Assembly: GCF_003725415.1 (NCBI RefSeq)
Contig: NZ_RJQC01000002.1
Span: 406,439-470,438 of the forward strand
DNA: 64,000 bases
Direction: 5' to 3'
DNA from: Absicoccus porci
GTDB lineage: Bacteria > Bacillota_I > Bacilli_A > Erysipelotrichales > Erysipelotrichaceae
Shown: one piece after another, positions 38,566 through 46,998 of the stretch
Numbering within the stretch: position 1 is the first letter of the stretch
Layout of the letters: the number at the start of each line of letters is the position of its first letter
Made by a program: the position numbers and the translations under genes
Notes under the pieces: model-generated
What the model saw: the letters and a program-made list of their open reading frames with translations, nothing else
What the model was told of the DNA's origin: nothing
The model's database searches: none

Positions 38566-39815
38566 AATGCATTTAATTGTTGTTGCAAAGCACTGATTTG
38601 AGAATTCAAAGAATCCACGGTTGCTTGTGCCGTTGCCTGATTGCTTTGATACGTTGCCAAATCATTTTGGAGACTGGAATATTGTGATTGAAGATCCGTA
38701 TATTCACTGGATGTTTCTGCATCACTGAGCTTCTTTTGTGCATCCATCAATTGTGATTGTAACGAAGTTGTATCTTCATCTTCACCAGCATCTGCAATCT
38801 GTTGCTGCAAATCCGTCACTTCCGTTTGATATTGTTTGATTTTTGATTGATAAGAACTAATTTGCGATTGGATATCATCCATACTCGATTGCGCTTCTTT
38901 TACTTTAGAAGACGCTTCATCCAAATCGGATTGAGCTTGACTCAATTGCGATTGTAACTGTGAAATCTGTGAACGCAATTTTGCTTTTTGTTCAGCCGAT
39001 TTCACATTATTATTCTTCGAACTGCTCTTTTTCTTTGCTTTGGCCGATTTCAACAATGTATTAAAATCTTTACCTGTTGCTTTTTCCAAAATTCCATCGA
39101 TCGTTTTCTTTTCGGAACTGGTTAATTTATTATAGATATTTTCGTACGTTGTGATATCCAGTTTTTCACTACTACTTAAATCACCATATCCTTTGACCCA
39201 GTTCAACAATCGTGAATAGCCTGAAGTATGTGTTTGTGTTTGTTCCGAAGTTTGTTGAAGCAATCCAAAAATAGAACCTGAAGTAGCTAAGTTAATGCCA
39301 CCAATTACGACCAATATAACAACTAAAGCCGCAATGATCCCAATGATTTTTTTATCTTGCTTTTTATGATCTATGACTTTTTTTGCCTTCTTCGGTTTTT
39401 TATTGGAAGAAACGACTCTTCTTTCCAGTTTTAGACCCGAAGTGTTTTGTTGATGCATGATCTTTTGGATCTTTTGATCATCAATCACGACCGTATCATT
39501 GGTTTCTGGCTTTATTTCTTCAATTTTTTCTGGATCAAAAACCGTTGTTTTACCACCAGCCGATGTAGGCTGCATTACTTTTGTTTCCGATAAATGACTA
39601 TTGTCCATTTCCCCTTTTTGGACATGTACAGGTGGTATTACAACCGTATCGGATGTCGATTCAACTTCTTTCGGCTCTTCTGTTTTTTCCTGTTGACTAC
39701 GTTCAACTCGAGAGATTTTATCTTTCTTTGCTTTGAAAGCATGCATCTTCCGCTCTAACGTATCATCATTTTCAATGGAATCCAACAAATCAGAAATTTC
39801 ATCACGTCTTGTCAT
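38559..39815 (-). CDS. Single-pass membrane protein with extracellular coiled coil
   Basis: 418 aa, family not recognised. Residues 1-155 are cytoplasmic and charged, and contain four short threonine motifs (DTVVIPP, ETKVMQP, KTTVFDP, DTVVIDD). A basic stretch KKPKKAKKVIDHKKQDKK precedes one membrane helix at about 161-183 (IIGIIAALVVILVVIGGINL). A compact segment of about 80 residues (YGDLSSSEKLDITTYENIY) and then a long Gln/Ser-rich coiled coil from about 280 to the end (LQSQLSQAQSDLDEA and similar heptads) lie outside. It is the last gene of the comFA-comFC transcript, with AAGGGGAG before the ATG. A role as surface scaffold or kinase target is inference. Confidence 0.75.
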   Translation of the reverse strand: MTRRDEISDLLDSIENDDTLERKMHAFKAKKDKISRVERSQQEKTEEPKEVESTSDTVVIPPVHVQKGEMDNSHLSETKVMQPTSAGGKTTVFDPEKIEEIKPETNDTVVIDDQKIQKIMHQQNTSGLKLERRVVSSNKKPKKAKKVIDHKKQDKKIIGIIAALVVILVVIGGINLATSGSIFGLLQQTSEQTQTHTSGYSRLLNWVKGYGDLSSSEKLDITTYENIYNKLTSSEKKTIDGILEKATGKDFNTLLKSAKAKKKSSSKNNNVKSAEQKAKLRSQISQLQSQLSQAQSDLDEASSKVKEAQSSMDDIQSQISSYQSKIKQYQTEVTDLQQQIADAGEDEDTTSLQSQLMDAQKKLSDAETSSEYTDLQSQYSSLQNDLATYQSNQATAQATVDSLNSQISALQQQLNALD

Positions 39816-39842
39816 ACTTGTCTCCCCTTTTTACCAAGTATT

Positions 39843-40514
39843 TTACCAAATCCAAGGGGCATTTGCCACCTCGTTTGGCTCTTGTGAAGCCATCCATAAA
39901 GGATGTGCCGATATTATAAACACTTTAGAAGTCGAAAGTAAAGTACAAGCTTTGGATAATGTTGCTCCCGTTGTACAAACATCATCCACTAATAGGATTG
40001 GTTTATCTGGCATCCAGTAACAAGTTTTTAATTCTAAAACATCTTGAATATCTTGTCTTTTGGATTTGGGTTGATTGGATTGTTTGAGATCCGAAGTTTT
40101 ATAAAAAGGAGAATATATTTCCATTCCGGTACTTTTAAATACTTCGATAATCGGTTCAAATCCTCGTACCATTCGTTTTTGTTCACTGCTAGGCATGGCA
40201 CATAAACAATAGGAACGCAAATCGACGTCTTCCTCGGCTAAAAAAATAGACGCTAAGACAATATCTTTTTGTTCTTTCAATTGAAACCACAATCGTTCTA
40301 AGAAATCATTATAGGCATACAACACATACCAATAGATACCATGGATCTTATATACTTTCTTGACTTTCTGCATCGCATCCGCACAACTTTGACAAAGACA
40401 AGGATGAATGAGTTGTCGATTCAATTCGATTGGTCCTTGGCAGATTGAACAGACTGGTTCATCTGGAACAGTTGCACGATACATGTTTTGATAGATTTGG
40501 TGGATGATCGACAT
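39843..40514 (-). CDS. comFC: ComF family phosphoribosyltransferase-like protein (ComFC)
   Basis: Competence-associated protein needed for DNA transport in characterised systems; its biochemical role is unclear. The N-terminus has a zinc-ribbon pattern CSICQGPIEL with CLCQSC. The PRPP-binding signature of the type I phosphoribosyltransferase fold is ILLVDDVCTTGATLSKA (about residues 172-188). The start was set at the ATG 8 bases after AAAGGA, giving 223 aa and an unusually long 94-base overlap with comFA in a different frame. A TTG two codons upstream is the alternative. Followed by the coiled-coil gene 27 bases later. Confidence 0.9.
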   Translation of the reverse strand: MSIIHQIYQNMYRATVPDEPVCSICQGPIELNRQLIHPCLCQSCADAMQKVKKVYKIHGIYWYVLYAYNDFLERLWFQLKEQKDIVLASIFLAEEDVDLRSYCLCAMPSSEQKRMVRGFEPIIEVFKSTGMEIYSPFYKTSDLKQSNQPKSKRQDIQDVLELKTCYWMPDKPILLVDDVCTTGATLSKACTLLSTSKVFIISAHPLWMASQEPNEVANAPWIW

Positions 40515-41587
40515 AAACAAAGTCCTTTTCCGGTAGGATCTTGAAAACTGCGTCCAACACGTCCAAATATTTGAATCAAGCTAGCACTTGTAAATACAAT
40601 ATGATCCGCTCGATACACAATGACTTGAACGCTAGGTACCGTAATACCTCGTTCTAATAAAGTGGTACAAATCAAAACTTGAAATTTTCCTTCACGGAAA
40701 GCTTGTATGATTTCATCTTTATCTTCTTTGGAGGAATGAACGTAGGAGCACGATAGGATATGCGATAAGATCAAATAAAAGAAAAATGCGATTTGTTTCG
40801 TAGGTACGAATAATAGAATTTGTTTGGGTTGCCATTTTAAGCAATAATAGACAACGAGGATCCACTGTATCCATATGGGTCTTTCTATAACATCTGGAAT
40901 GATCAATGGATGCTTATGAGGACGTTCAAACAAGGTAATCCTTTCCATTTTATGCGCCGCCATTTGTTTTAAACTCTTTTCATCGGGTGTTGCACTCAAT
41001 AAAAGTTTCTGTCCTTTACAAGCACCATCCGCAATGGCCTCTAAGACCGAATTTCCAACATACGGAAAGGCATCCACTTCGTCCATGATCAATAAATCAA
41101 AGGCTTGATAGTAGCGATAGAGTTGATGCATCGTACAAACAATGATATCTCCATCGGTCACTGTTGTATACCCTTGGCAAACCGCAATGACATGTAAATC
41201 TGAAAACGCTTCTTGCAGACGGTCACGAATTTCTAATACGACTTGTCTTCGACTAATCGCAAAGCCCACTTTTTTACCACAAGACAAATAATAACGAATG
41301 GATGCGAACGTAATTTCAGTCTTTCCAGCTCCTGTGGCTGCATAGATAAATACATCTTTTCCTGCACATAAATAGGCTAAAGCTTGGGAAGAAGCTTCTT
41401 TTTGAGATGGGGTCAATTCATATTTTAAATGATAGGCTCCCGTATAGCGAAAAGTACGCAAAACAACTGGCGTAAGTGGCGTATCCGCTTCTACACGAGA
41501 AAAACCAATGCATTTGCGACAATAATATACGCCATGATCCAATATAAAATACTTAGGATCCGTATTTTGACATCGGTAACATTTCAT
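40421..41587 (-). CDS. comFA: ComFA-type DNA helicase/translocase
   Basis: DEAD/DEAH ATPase that powers uptake of transforming DNA through ComEC. A four-cysteine zinc finger opens the protein (CYRCQN and YYCRKC). Walker A is AATGAGKTE, motif II is LIMDEVDAFPY, SATP follows, and motif VI is LIQIFGRVGRS. The 388 aa length is shorter than Bacillus ComFA (about 460). There is no Shine-Dalgarno; a -10 box TATAAG lies 5 bases before the ATG, so the mRNA is probably leaderless. Only ComFA and ComFC of the uptake machinery are in the window, so competence itself cannot be concluded. Confidence 0.92.
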   Translation of the reverse strand: MKCYRCQNTDPKYFILDHGVYYCRKCIGFSRVEADTPLTPVVLRTFRYTGAYHLKYELTPSQKEASSQALAYLCAGKDVFIYAATGAGKTEITFASIRYYLSCGKKVGFAISRRQVVLEIRDRLQEAFSDLHVIAVCQGYTTVTDGDIIVCTMHQLYRYYQAFDLLIMDEVDAFPYVGNSVLEAIADGACKGQKLLLSATPDEKSLKQMAAHKMERITLFERPHKHPLIIPDVIERPIWIQWILVVYYCLKWQPKQILLFVPTKQIAFFFYLILSHILSCSYVHSSKEDKDEIIQAFREGKFQVLICTTLLERGITVPSVQVIVYRADHIVFTSASLIQIFGRVGRSFQDPTGKGLCLCRSSTKSIKTCIVQLFQMNQSVQSAKDQSN

Positions 41588-41592
41588 ATACT

Positions 41593-41622
41593 CTTATACG
41601 AAAATTCACAAAAAGAGTACAA
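41593..41622 (-). promoter_or_regulatory. comFA promoter, predicted leaderless
   Basis: On the minus strand, -35 TTGTAC (41617-41622), an 18-base spacer and -10 TATAAG (41593-41598), then 5 bases to the comFA ATG. The -35 lies right at the T run of the rpmE terminator. Confidence 0.65.
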
Positions 41623-41645
41623 AAAAAGCGATGTTTCCATCGCTT
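41621..41645 (-). terminator. rpmE terminator
   Basis: A perfect 8-bp stem AAGCGATG/CATCGCTT with a GAAA tetraloop on the minus strand (41626-41633 with 41638-41645), followed by T7. It begins directly after the rpmE stop. Confidence 0.9.
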
Positions 41646-41646
41646 A

Positions 41647-41856
41647 CTATTTTAAACCATATTTCTTGTTAAATTTCTCGATACGTCCTTGGGCAGCCGC
41701 AAAACGTTGACGACCTGTATAGAATGGATGACAATTTGAACAAGTATCTACTCGTAAAACATCTCCCTTGATCGTTGATCCCGTTTCGAATTCTGCACCA
41801 CAAGATGTACAAACACATTTAACCTTATGGTAATTTGGATGAATTCCTTTTTTCAT
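41647..41856 (-). CDS. rpmE: Ribosomal protein bL31, zinc-binding type
   Basis: Protein of the 50S subunit that bridges to the 30S head. The 69 aa sequence carries the zinc-binding Cys set, CVCTSCG and [10 protein letters not shown], of the C+ type, and the conserved N-terminus [13 protein letters not shown] strong AAGGAGG precedes the ATG. Monocistronic, with its own promoter (41911-41939), a structured leader and a strong terminator. The zinc-containing form may also act as a zinc store, as known for the family. Confidence 0.97.
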   Translation of the reverse strand: MKKGIHPNYHKVKCVCTSCGAEFETGSTIKGDVLRVDTCSNCHPFYTGRQRFAAAQGRIEKFNKKYGLK

Positions 41857-41905
41857 GTTTGTTCCTCCTTCCGCCTTAAACCTCTTGCGTGTTTAAAGTA
41901 AGGCA
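41857..41905 (-). promoter_or_regulatory. Structured rpmE 5' leader
   Basis: The transcript leader of about 48 bases contains an inverted repeat CTTTAAAC/GTTTAAGG (41891-41898 with 41874-41881, one G-U pair) with a 9-base loop, right before the Shine-Dalgarno. It is a candidate L31 autoregulatory leader of the kind described for Bacillota ribosomal protein genes. Covariation was not checked. Confidence 0.5.
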
Positions 41906-41910
41906 CGTTG

Positions 41911-41939
41911 ATTATATCAATGCCCTATAAAAAATTCAA
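41911..41939 (-). promoter_or_regulatory. rpmE promoter
   Basis: On the minus strand, -35 TTGAAT (41934-41939), exactly 17 bases, -10 TATAAT (41911-41916). The best sigma-A-type promoter in the window. It lies back to back with the -10 of the divergent DUF5662 gene. Confidence 0.85.
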
Positions 41940-41960
41940 GCATAAATTCCATGTTCGTTG

Positions 41961-41966
41961 TATACT
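41961..41966 (+). promoter_or_regulatory. -10 box of the DUF5662 gene, predicted leaderless
   Basis: TATACT, followed by six bases and the ATG at 41973, with no Shine-Dalgarno between. No good -35 was found at 16-18 bases; TTCAAG at 19 bases is weak. Confidence 0.5.
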
Positions 41967-41972
41967 GATTCC

Positions 41973-42512
41973 ATGAATAAAGTAATTGGTCATTTAAGAA
42001 CGATTAATCGACATAAAATGAAAGTCACACAACTTTGTTTTCGATGTCATCTATATAAACAAGGAATTCTTCATGATTTAAGTAAATATTCATACATTGA
42101 ACTCAAAACAGGCTTTCATTATTATCAAGGTTTTCGATCTCCTATCGATGCCGAAAAAGAAGAAAAAGGCTATTCTTTAGGTTGGTTGCATCACAAAGGA
42201 CGCAATAAACATCACTGGGAATATTGGATTGATGTAGGAAAAGATGGACTCTATGCGTGCAAAATGCCTGAAAATTATGTTGTCGAAATGTTTTGTGATC
42301 GCGTAGCCGCCAGTATGATCTACCAAGGCGATGCATATACCGATCATAGTGCATTGGACTACTACAACCAAGGTCGCAGTCGGATCCTAATTCATGAAGA
42401 AACTGATCGTTTAATTCTCCATCTCTTACAGTATCTAGCCGACAATGGATTGGATGCCACCATTGCTTATATTGTGGCGCATAAAAAAAGCGGATTCAAA
42501 TTTGATATTTGA
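41973..42512 (+). CDS. DUF5662 family protein
   Basis: A protein of about 179 aa of unknown function. The conserved core is recognisable: a leading HKMKVTQLCFRCHLYKQG, then GILHDLSKYSYIEL with a His-Asp pair, FHYYQGFRSPIDAE, GYSLGWLHHKGRNKHHWEYW, and YVVEMFCDRVAASMIY with YTDHSALDYY. Several conserved His and Asp residues suggest a metal-dependent, HD-like hydrolase, which is inference. The start was set at the ATG; a TTG lies five codons upstream. Divergent from rpmE and convergent with glmS, sharing a terminator with it. Confidence 0.8.
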   Translation: MNKVIGHLRTINRHKMKVTQLCFRCHLYKQGILHDLSKYSYIELKTGFHYYQGFRSPIDAEKEEKGYSLGWLHHKGRNKHHWEYWIDVGKDGLYACKMPENYVVEMFCDRVAASMIYQGDAYTDHSALDYYNQGRSRILIHEETDRLILHLLQYLADNGLDATIAYIVAHKKSGFKFDI

Positions 42513-42518
42513 TCCGCT
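42483..42518. terminator. Shared terminator of glmS and the DUF5662 gene
   Basis: Two 6-bp stem blocks AGCGGA/TCCGCT and TCAAAT/ATTTGA separated by one bulged base (42489-42501 with 42507-42518). On the minus strand T7 follows (42483-42489), serving glmS; on the plus strand ATTTTATTTA follows. The DUF5662 stop lies inside the stem. Confidence 0.85.
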
Positions 42519-42525
42519 ATTTTAT

Positions 42526-44334
42526 TTATTCTACTGTAACTGATTTCGCAAGGTTACGTGGTTTATCGACATCGCGACCTTTTTCAACCGCTGCATAATA
42601 AGCAAATAACTGCAATAAGATCGTAACCGGAATAACAGCCAACAATGGATGTACATCTGGAATACGAATCACATATTTAAATTTTGGCGCTGGTTGATCT
42701 TTGGTAGTGATCAAGATGACATTGGCACCACGAGCCATGGTCTCTTCAATGTTTGAAATCGTCTTGGCAGCAACTTCTGGTTGGGTAGCCATTGCGATCA
42801 CGACGGTATCTTTTTCGATCAAAGCAATCGCACCATGTTTTAATTCACCGGCAAAGTAAGCATCCGCATGCACATACGATACTTCTTTTAATTTTAAAGC
42901 ACCTTCCAATACACTAACATAATCCAATTGACGACCAATGAAATACGCATCTTGTTGATTCTTTAAGAAACCAGCATATTCTTTCATCAGTTCATGTTTA
43001 TCCAACATTGCACTGACAACTTCTGGCATCTGTTTTAAGCCTTCCAACAATTCCGCTTTACATGCTACATCTGTACCGCGTAATTCCGCAATCTTTAAAA
43101 TCAATAAAGTAACCAATGCCAATTGAGTCGTAAAAGCTTTGGTAGAAGCAACCGCAATTTCAGGTCCCGCACATGTATACAAAGTCACATCGCTCGCACG
43201 TGCAATCGATGAACCCAATACATTGACGATGGAAATCGTTTGTGCTCCTTTCTCTTTAGACATCTTTAAAGCAGCTAATGTATCGGCTGTTTCTCCTGAT
43301 TGGGAAATATAGACACACAATGTCTTATCATCTACATGTGGATCACTATATCGGAATTCACTAGCAGCTACACAAATTGAAGGCACATCGATCCATTTTT
43401 GGAACAATGTATTCGCATAGATACCTGCATGCCAAGCTGTACCACAAGCTACAAAATAGACACGATTGATTTTGGTGAAATCTAGTTTTTCTAAATCTTC
43501 CAAATGGATTTCACCCTTCTCAATACGTCCACGCAAAGTTTCACGAATTGCTTCTGGTTGTTCATAAATTTCTTTCAACATGAACGTATCGTATCCACCT
43601 TTTTGGGCAGCTTCAATATCATAAGGAATATGCGTCCATTTGGCTTCAACTGGTTCGCAATGGAATGTATAAACAGAAATTTCATTTGGTGTTAATTTGG
43701 CCATTTGACCATCTTCCAAAATTAAAACATCTTTTGTATATTCCAAAATTGCAGGAATATCCGATGCTGCAAAGGTGCCGTTCTCCGATTTTCCTAAAAC
43801 CATAGGACTGGCTGTTTTAGCAACATAAACCGTATCTGGTTCATCGGTTGATAAAACACAAATCGCAAAGCTTCCTTCCAATTGATTAACGGTTTTCTTC
43901 ATGGCTTCTAACATATTGCCATCATAGTAGTAATCCAATAAATGAACGATTACTTCACTATCCGTTTCGGATTGGAATTCATATCCTTTCGCTTTTAGAT
44001 TTGCTTTAATGCCTTCATAATTTTCAATGATACCATTGTGAACAATAGAAATCGTATTGGCTGCATTTGTATGTGGATGCGAATTCAATTGACTTGGTAC
44101 ACCATGTGTTGCCCAACGGGTATGACCAATACCTGTTGTCTGATGGAAAGAAGGCACATCTAACATATCTTCTAGATCTTTCAATCTTCCCTTAGCTTTT
44201 TTAGTGAATAAACCTTTGTCATCAACCAAAGTAATACCGGCTGAATCATAACCACGATATTCTAACTTCTCTAAACCGCTCAACAAAATGGGTAAAGCTG
44301 CATCTTTACCTGTAAACGCTGTAATTCCACACAT
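42526..44334 (-). CDS. glmS: Glutamine-fructose-6-phosphate aminotransferase
   Basis: Makes glucosamine-6-phosphate from fructose-6-phosphate and glutamine, the entry to amino-sugar and cell-wall synthesis. The glutaminase domain begins at the catalytic Cys of MCGITAFTG, with RGYDSAG and TGIGHTRWATHG. Two SIS domains follow (VACGTAWHAG, SQSGETADTLAAL, and a C-terminal ending PRNLAKSVTVE). The start was set at the ATG that exposes Cys after Met removal; a TTG two codons upstream is not plausible. The length is 602 aa. Expression is controlled by the glmS ribozyme directly upstream. Its product feeds GlmM, GlmU and TagO. Confidence 0.97.
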   Translation of the reverse strand: MCGITAFTGKDAALPILLSGLEKLEYRGYDSAGITLVDDKGLFTKKAKGRLKDLEDMLDVPSFHQTTGIGHTRWATHGVPSQLNSHPHTNAANTISIVHNGIIENYEGIKANLKAKGYEFQSETDSEVIVHLLDYYYDGNMLEAMKKTVNQLEGSFAICVLSTDEPDTVYVAKTASPMVLGKSENGTFAASDIPAILEYTKDVLILEDGQMAKLTPNEISVYTFHCEPVEAKWTHIPYDIEAAQKGGYDTFMLKEIYEQPEAIRETLRGRIEKGEIHLEDLEKLDFTKINRVYFVACGTAWHAGIYANTLFQKWIDVPSICVAASEFRYSDPHVDDKTLCVYISQSGETADTLAALKMSKEKGAQTISIVNVLGSSIARASDVTLYTCAGPEIAVASTKAFTTQLALVTLLILKIAELRGTDVACKAELLEGLKQMPEVVSAMLDKHELMKEYAGFLKNQQDAYFIGRQLDYVSVLEGALKLKEVSYVHADAYFAGELKHGAIALIEKDTVVIAMATQPEVAAKTISNIEETMARGANVILITTKDQPAPKFKYVIRIPDVHPLLAVIPVTILLQLFAYYAAVEKGRDVDKPRNLAKSVTVE

Positions 44335-44369
44335 ATACAATATCCTCCTTATTATATGTTTTTATCATG

Positions 44370-44505
44370 GAGGATACCCAAGGAATTTGTTCAAACGTCA
44401 CCGCTTGGTTTTGTCCTTGTTTCTAGGTCGTATCAACCTCCAGGCCATCCGCCGAATCTTTCGATAAACCTGGTCCTCGTCAACTAGTTTTCTAGTCCGG
44501 GCGCT
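44370..44505 (-). ncRNA. glmS ribozyme
   Basis: Self-cleaving riboswitch in the glmS leader; glucosamine-6-phosphate serves as cofactor and cleavage leads to mRNA decay. Conserved core strings read on the minus strand: AGCGCC at the cleavage site (cut between 44505 and 44504), GTTGACGAGGA, GGTTTATCGAA, TTCGGCGGATG and ACGACC. The pairing CAAGGA/TCCTTG closes the 3' stem. It lies between the promoter and the AGGAGG of glmS. The 3' boundary is approximate. Confidence 0.95.
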
Positions 44506-44533
44506 CCTCTTTTATTTCTCCACGATATTTTCC

Positions 44534-44539
44534 ATTATA
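44534..44539 (-). promoter_or_regulatory. Probable glmS -10 box
   Basis: TATAAT on the minus strand, 29 bases upstream of the ribozyme cleavage site. The -35 at 17 bases (GTTTAA) is a poor match. Confidence 0.5.
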
Positions 44540-44604
44540 ATGATTTTTCATAGAAATTAAACACTTCTTATGAAATTCACAAAATATTCACATAAAGATA
44601 AAAG

Positions 44605-44619
44605 GGAATGCGCTTACAA
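44605..44619 (-). promoter_or_regulatory. cre-like site upstream of glmS
   Basis: TTGTAAGCGCATTCC on the minus strand matches WTGNAANCGNWNNCW except for the last base. It lies about 65 bases upstream of the -10 and touches the T run of the parB terminator. It shares 12 identical bases with the site at 8441-8455. Confidence 0.35.
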
Positions 44620-44644
44620 AAAAATACGGATATAACTATCCGTA
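44618..44644 (-). terminator. parB terminator
   Basis: A perfect 8-bp stem TACGGATA/TATCCGTA (44625-44632 with 44637-44644), 4-base loop, then T7 on the minus strand. It starts right after the parB stop. Confidence 0.9.
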
Positions 44645-45523
44645 CTATTTTTCAATCAACCCCAATTTATCCAACAAACGATTCAAATCATCTTCATTTT
44701 CATAATGAATCGATACACTATGTTGACTAATGGATACCGACGTTTGAAAATATTCTTCCAATTGTTTTTTTGCTTCTTTCACAAACAAACTTGGTTCTTT
44801 CGACTTTTCCACTTTCTTACCATTGATGGACTTTACTAACTGTTCAACCTTACGAACACTCATGCCTTGTGCAATCGCTTGACGCGCTACTTTACGCATC
44901 ATATCTTCATCTTTCAAACCCAATAATGCACGTACATGTCCCATGCTTAATTGTTTGGCGACTACATAATTTTGGACATCTTCTGGCAGTTTCAATAAAC
45001 GCAATGTATTGGTGATATGTTCACGTGATTTTCCGATACGATGAGCCAATTGTTCTTGCGTATAATTCAAACGTTTGATCAATTGATCATAGGCTTTTGC
45101 TTCTTCAATAATATTTAAATCTTCACGTTGGACATTTTCTAGTAAAGCAATTTCCATCATTTGTTGATCATCAAAATCAACTAAAATAGCTGGAATCGTA
45201 TCTAAGCCTGCCATTTTAGAAGCACGCAAACGACGCTCTCCTGTGACCAATTCATAACCCGAAATACTCTTTTTTACCAAAATTGGTGTAAATACACCAT
45301 GTTGTTGAATGGATTCACTCAACTCTTGTAAGGCATCTTTATCAAATACTTTACGAGGCTGATACGGATTGGGTCGAATCTGATCGACCGGTAACATCAA
45401 TTGTTCTTGTCCTTCGTTATTGTTTTCAATATCATCTAAGATCTTTGTGACATTTTCTTGCCCAAACAAAGAATCCAAACCACGACCTAAACGACTGCTT
45501 TCTTTACTGCTCAATGCCTTCAC
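44645..45523 (-). CDS. parB: Chromosome-partitioning protein ParB/Spo0J
   Basis: CTPase clamp that loads at parS sites and recruits SMC to the origin. N-terminal GRGLDSLFG, box [11 protein letters not shown], box II (CTP-binding) [16 protein letters not shown], then [12 protein letters not shown] and the helix-turn-helix [21 protein letters not shown]. The C-terminal dimerisation domain ends in [10 protein letters not shown]. The 292 aa length is standard. It overlaps parA by 4 bases. No consensus parS site was found in the window. Confidence 0.95.
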   Translation of the reverse strand: MKALSSKESSRLGRGLDSLFGQENVTKILDDIENNNEGQEQLMLPVDQIRPNPYQPRKVFDKDALQELSESIQQHGVFTPILVKKSISGYELVTGERRLRASKMAGLDTIPAILVDFDDQQMMEIALLENVQREDLNIIEEAKAYDQLIKRLNYTQEQLAHRIGKSREHITNTLRLLKLPEDVQNYVVAKQLSMGHVRALLGLKDEDMMRKVARQAIAQGMSVRKVEQLVKSINGKKVEKSKEPSLFVKEAKKQLEEYFQTSVSISQHSVSIHYENEDDLNRLLDKLGLIEK

Positions 45524-46293
45524 CTGCTTTCGTTTTGTTCAATCAATTCTTCCGTTAATTGTTTATACGCTTTTGCACCTGCACTACTATCATCATACTC
45601 AAAAATGCTCAAGCTTCGACTTGGTGCCTCCGATAATTTCACATTGCGAGGAATCGCAATCTGATAGACTTGTTTCATAAAATTCTTTCGAACTTCTTGA
45701 CTGACTTCCACGCTTAATCGTGTACGTACATCAAACATCGTCAATAAAATACCTTCAATTCGTAATTTTGGATTGTACGTTTTCTGGACCAAACGAATCG
45801 TCAAAAACAATTGTGTAACACCTTCCAATGCATAATATTCACATTGTACAGGAATCAATACGCTATCCGCTGCTGTTAGTGCATTGGTTGTCAATAAACC
45901 CAAACTTGGCGGACAATCAATAATAATGTAATCATATTGATCACGAATGGTATCCAATTGTTTCTTTAATAACGCTTCTTTTCCTTTTTCAATTTTATCC
46001 ATTACCAATTCCGCACCCGCTAAACTGATGTGTGAAGGCAAAATATCCAAATGTGGTTTTGTTTTATGAATGATAGCTTCTTCAATCGATATTTCTGACA
46101 TCAACACTTGATAGATGTCTTTATCATATACATCATTTGGTCGCAATAAGCCATGTGTTGCATTGGCTTGTGGATCCAAATCCACTAACAAAACACGCTT
46201 GTCACGATAGGACAAACCACTTGATAAATTAATGGCTGTTGTGGTCTTGCCAACACCACCCTTTTGATTGGCAATCGCAATAACTTTTCCCAT
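45520..46293 (-). CDS. parA: Chromosome-partitioning ATPase ParA/Soj
   Basis: Walker-type ATPase that works with ParB in origin segregation and controls DnaA. The deviant Walker A is [17 protein letters not shown] with the signature Lys, A' is [15 protein letters not shown] and Walker B is [14 protein letters not shown]. The 257 aa length is normal. The order rsmG-parA-parB is the origin-proximal arrangement of many Bacillota. It follows rsmG by 2 bases. Confidence 0.96.
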   Translation of the reverse strand: MGKVIAIANQKGGVGKTTTAINLSSGLSYRDKRVLLVDLDPQANATHGLLRPNDVYDKDIYQVLMSEISIEEAIIHKTKPHLDILPSHISLAGAELVMDKIEKGKEALLKKQLDTIRDQYDYIIIDCPPSLGLLTTNALTAADSVLIPVQCEYYALEGVTQLFLTIRLVQKTYNPKLRIEGILLTMFDVRTRLSVEVSQEVRKNFMKQVYQIAIPRNVKLSEAPSRSLSIFEYDDSSAGAKAYKQLTEELIEQNESR

Positions 46294-46295
46294 AT

Positions 46296-46991
46296 TTATT
46301 CTCCCAAAGGCTTCTTTTTAATTTGGCCATACACTCTTGGATATTTCTTTGAGGTTGGCTTCATTTTTTCAAAATATAAGTTCACATGATTGGCATCCGC
46401 TACACGAACTGTTTTTTCATCTTTTAAGATCACATGCAACGTTTCCATCGCTACTTTTGCCTTTTCTACTTCATTTTCTGCATTCTTACCTTTTAATGCG
46501 ATAAAGGAACCTGTCACTCGTAATAAAGGAATGCATAATTCCAATAAAATGGTTAAACGAGCCACAGCACGAGATGTGACAATATCAAATTGAGCACGAT
46601 TCTTTTTCGCAAAATCCTCCGCTCTTTCATTGCAGATTTGAATGTCTAATCCCAATTCTTGTTTGACTGTTTCTAGAAAACGACACCGCTTTTGAAGCGG
46701 TTCTACTAAAGTTACATGAAACTGAGGATACACAATGGCTACAGGAATGCCTGGAAAACCAGCACCAGAACCTACATCACAAATGGTTTCACCGGTTTCA
46801 TGTACAAAAGGGATCACACAATCATAAAAGTGTTTTTCCCAGATTTGATCTTCTTCATCAATAGCCGTCAAATTCATCTTTTGATTCCATTCTTGGAGTA
46901 AATGAAGATACTTTTCCAATTGATCTAATTGCTTGTCTGTTACATCAACGCCTTGTCGTTGACAGGCGGATTGAAATTCTTTTCTATTCAT
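46296..46991 (-). CDS. rsmG: 16S rRNA (guanine527-N7)-methyltransferase
   Basis: GidB-type SAM methyltransferase modifying G527 of 16S rRNA. The SAM loop is [17 protein letters not shown], with [12 protein letters not shown] and [14 protein letters not shown] downstream. About 231 aa from the chosen ATG ([14 protein letters not shown]). An ATG three codons upstream overlaps the -10 box TATAAT (46999-47004) and cannot be used if that promoter is real. The chosen ATG follows the -10 by 7 bases with no Shine-Dalgarno. First gene of rsmG-parA-parB. Confidence 0.94.
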   Translation of the reverse strand: MNRKEFQSACQRQGVDVTDKQLDQLEKYLHLLQEWNQKMNLTAIDEEDQIWEKHFYDCVIPFVHETGETICDVGSGAGFPGIPVAIVYPQFHVTLVEPLQKRCRFLETVKQELGLDIQICNERAEDFAKKNRAQFDIVTSRAVARLTILLELCIPLLRVTGSFIALKGKNAENEVEKAKVAMETLHVILKDEKTVRVADANHVNLYFEKMKPTSKKYPRVYGQIKKKPLGE

Positions 46992-46998
46992 CTTAAGC

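Noticed and set aside
44645..46293. Expected parS sites near parA-parB
   Set aside because: I looked for TGTTTCACGTGAAACA-like palindromes and CACGTG cores. The cores seen (for example near 10970 and 27336) do not carry the flanking TGTTT/AAACA arms.
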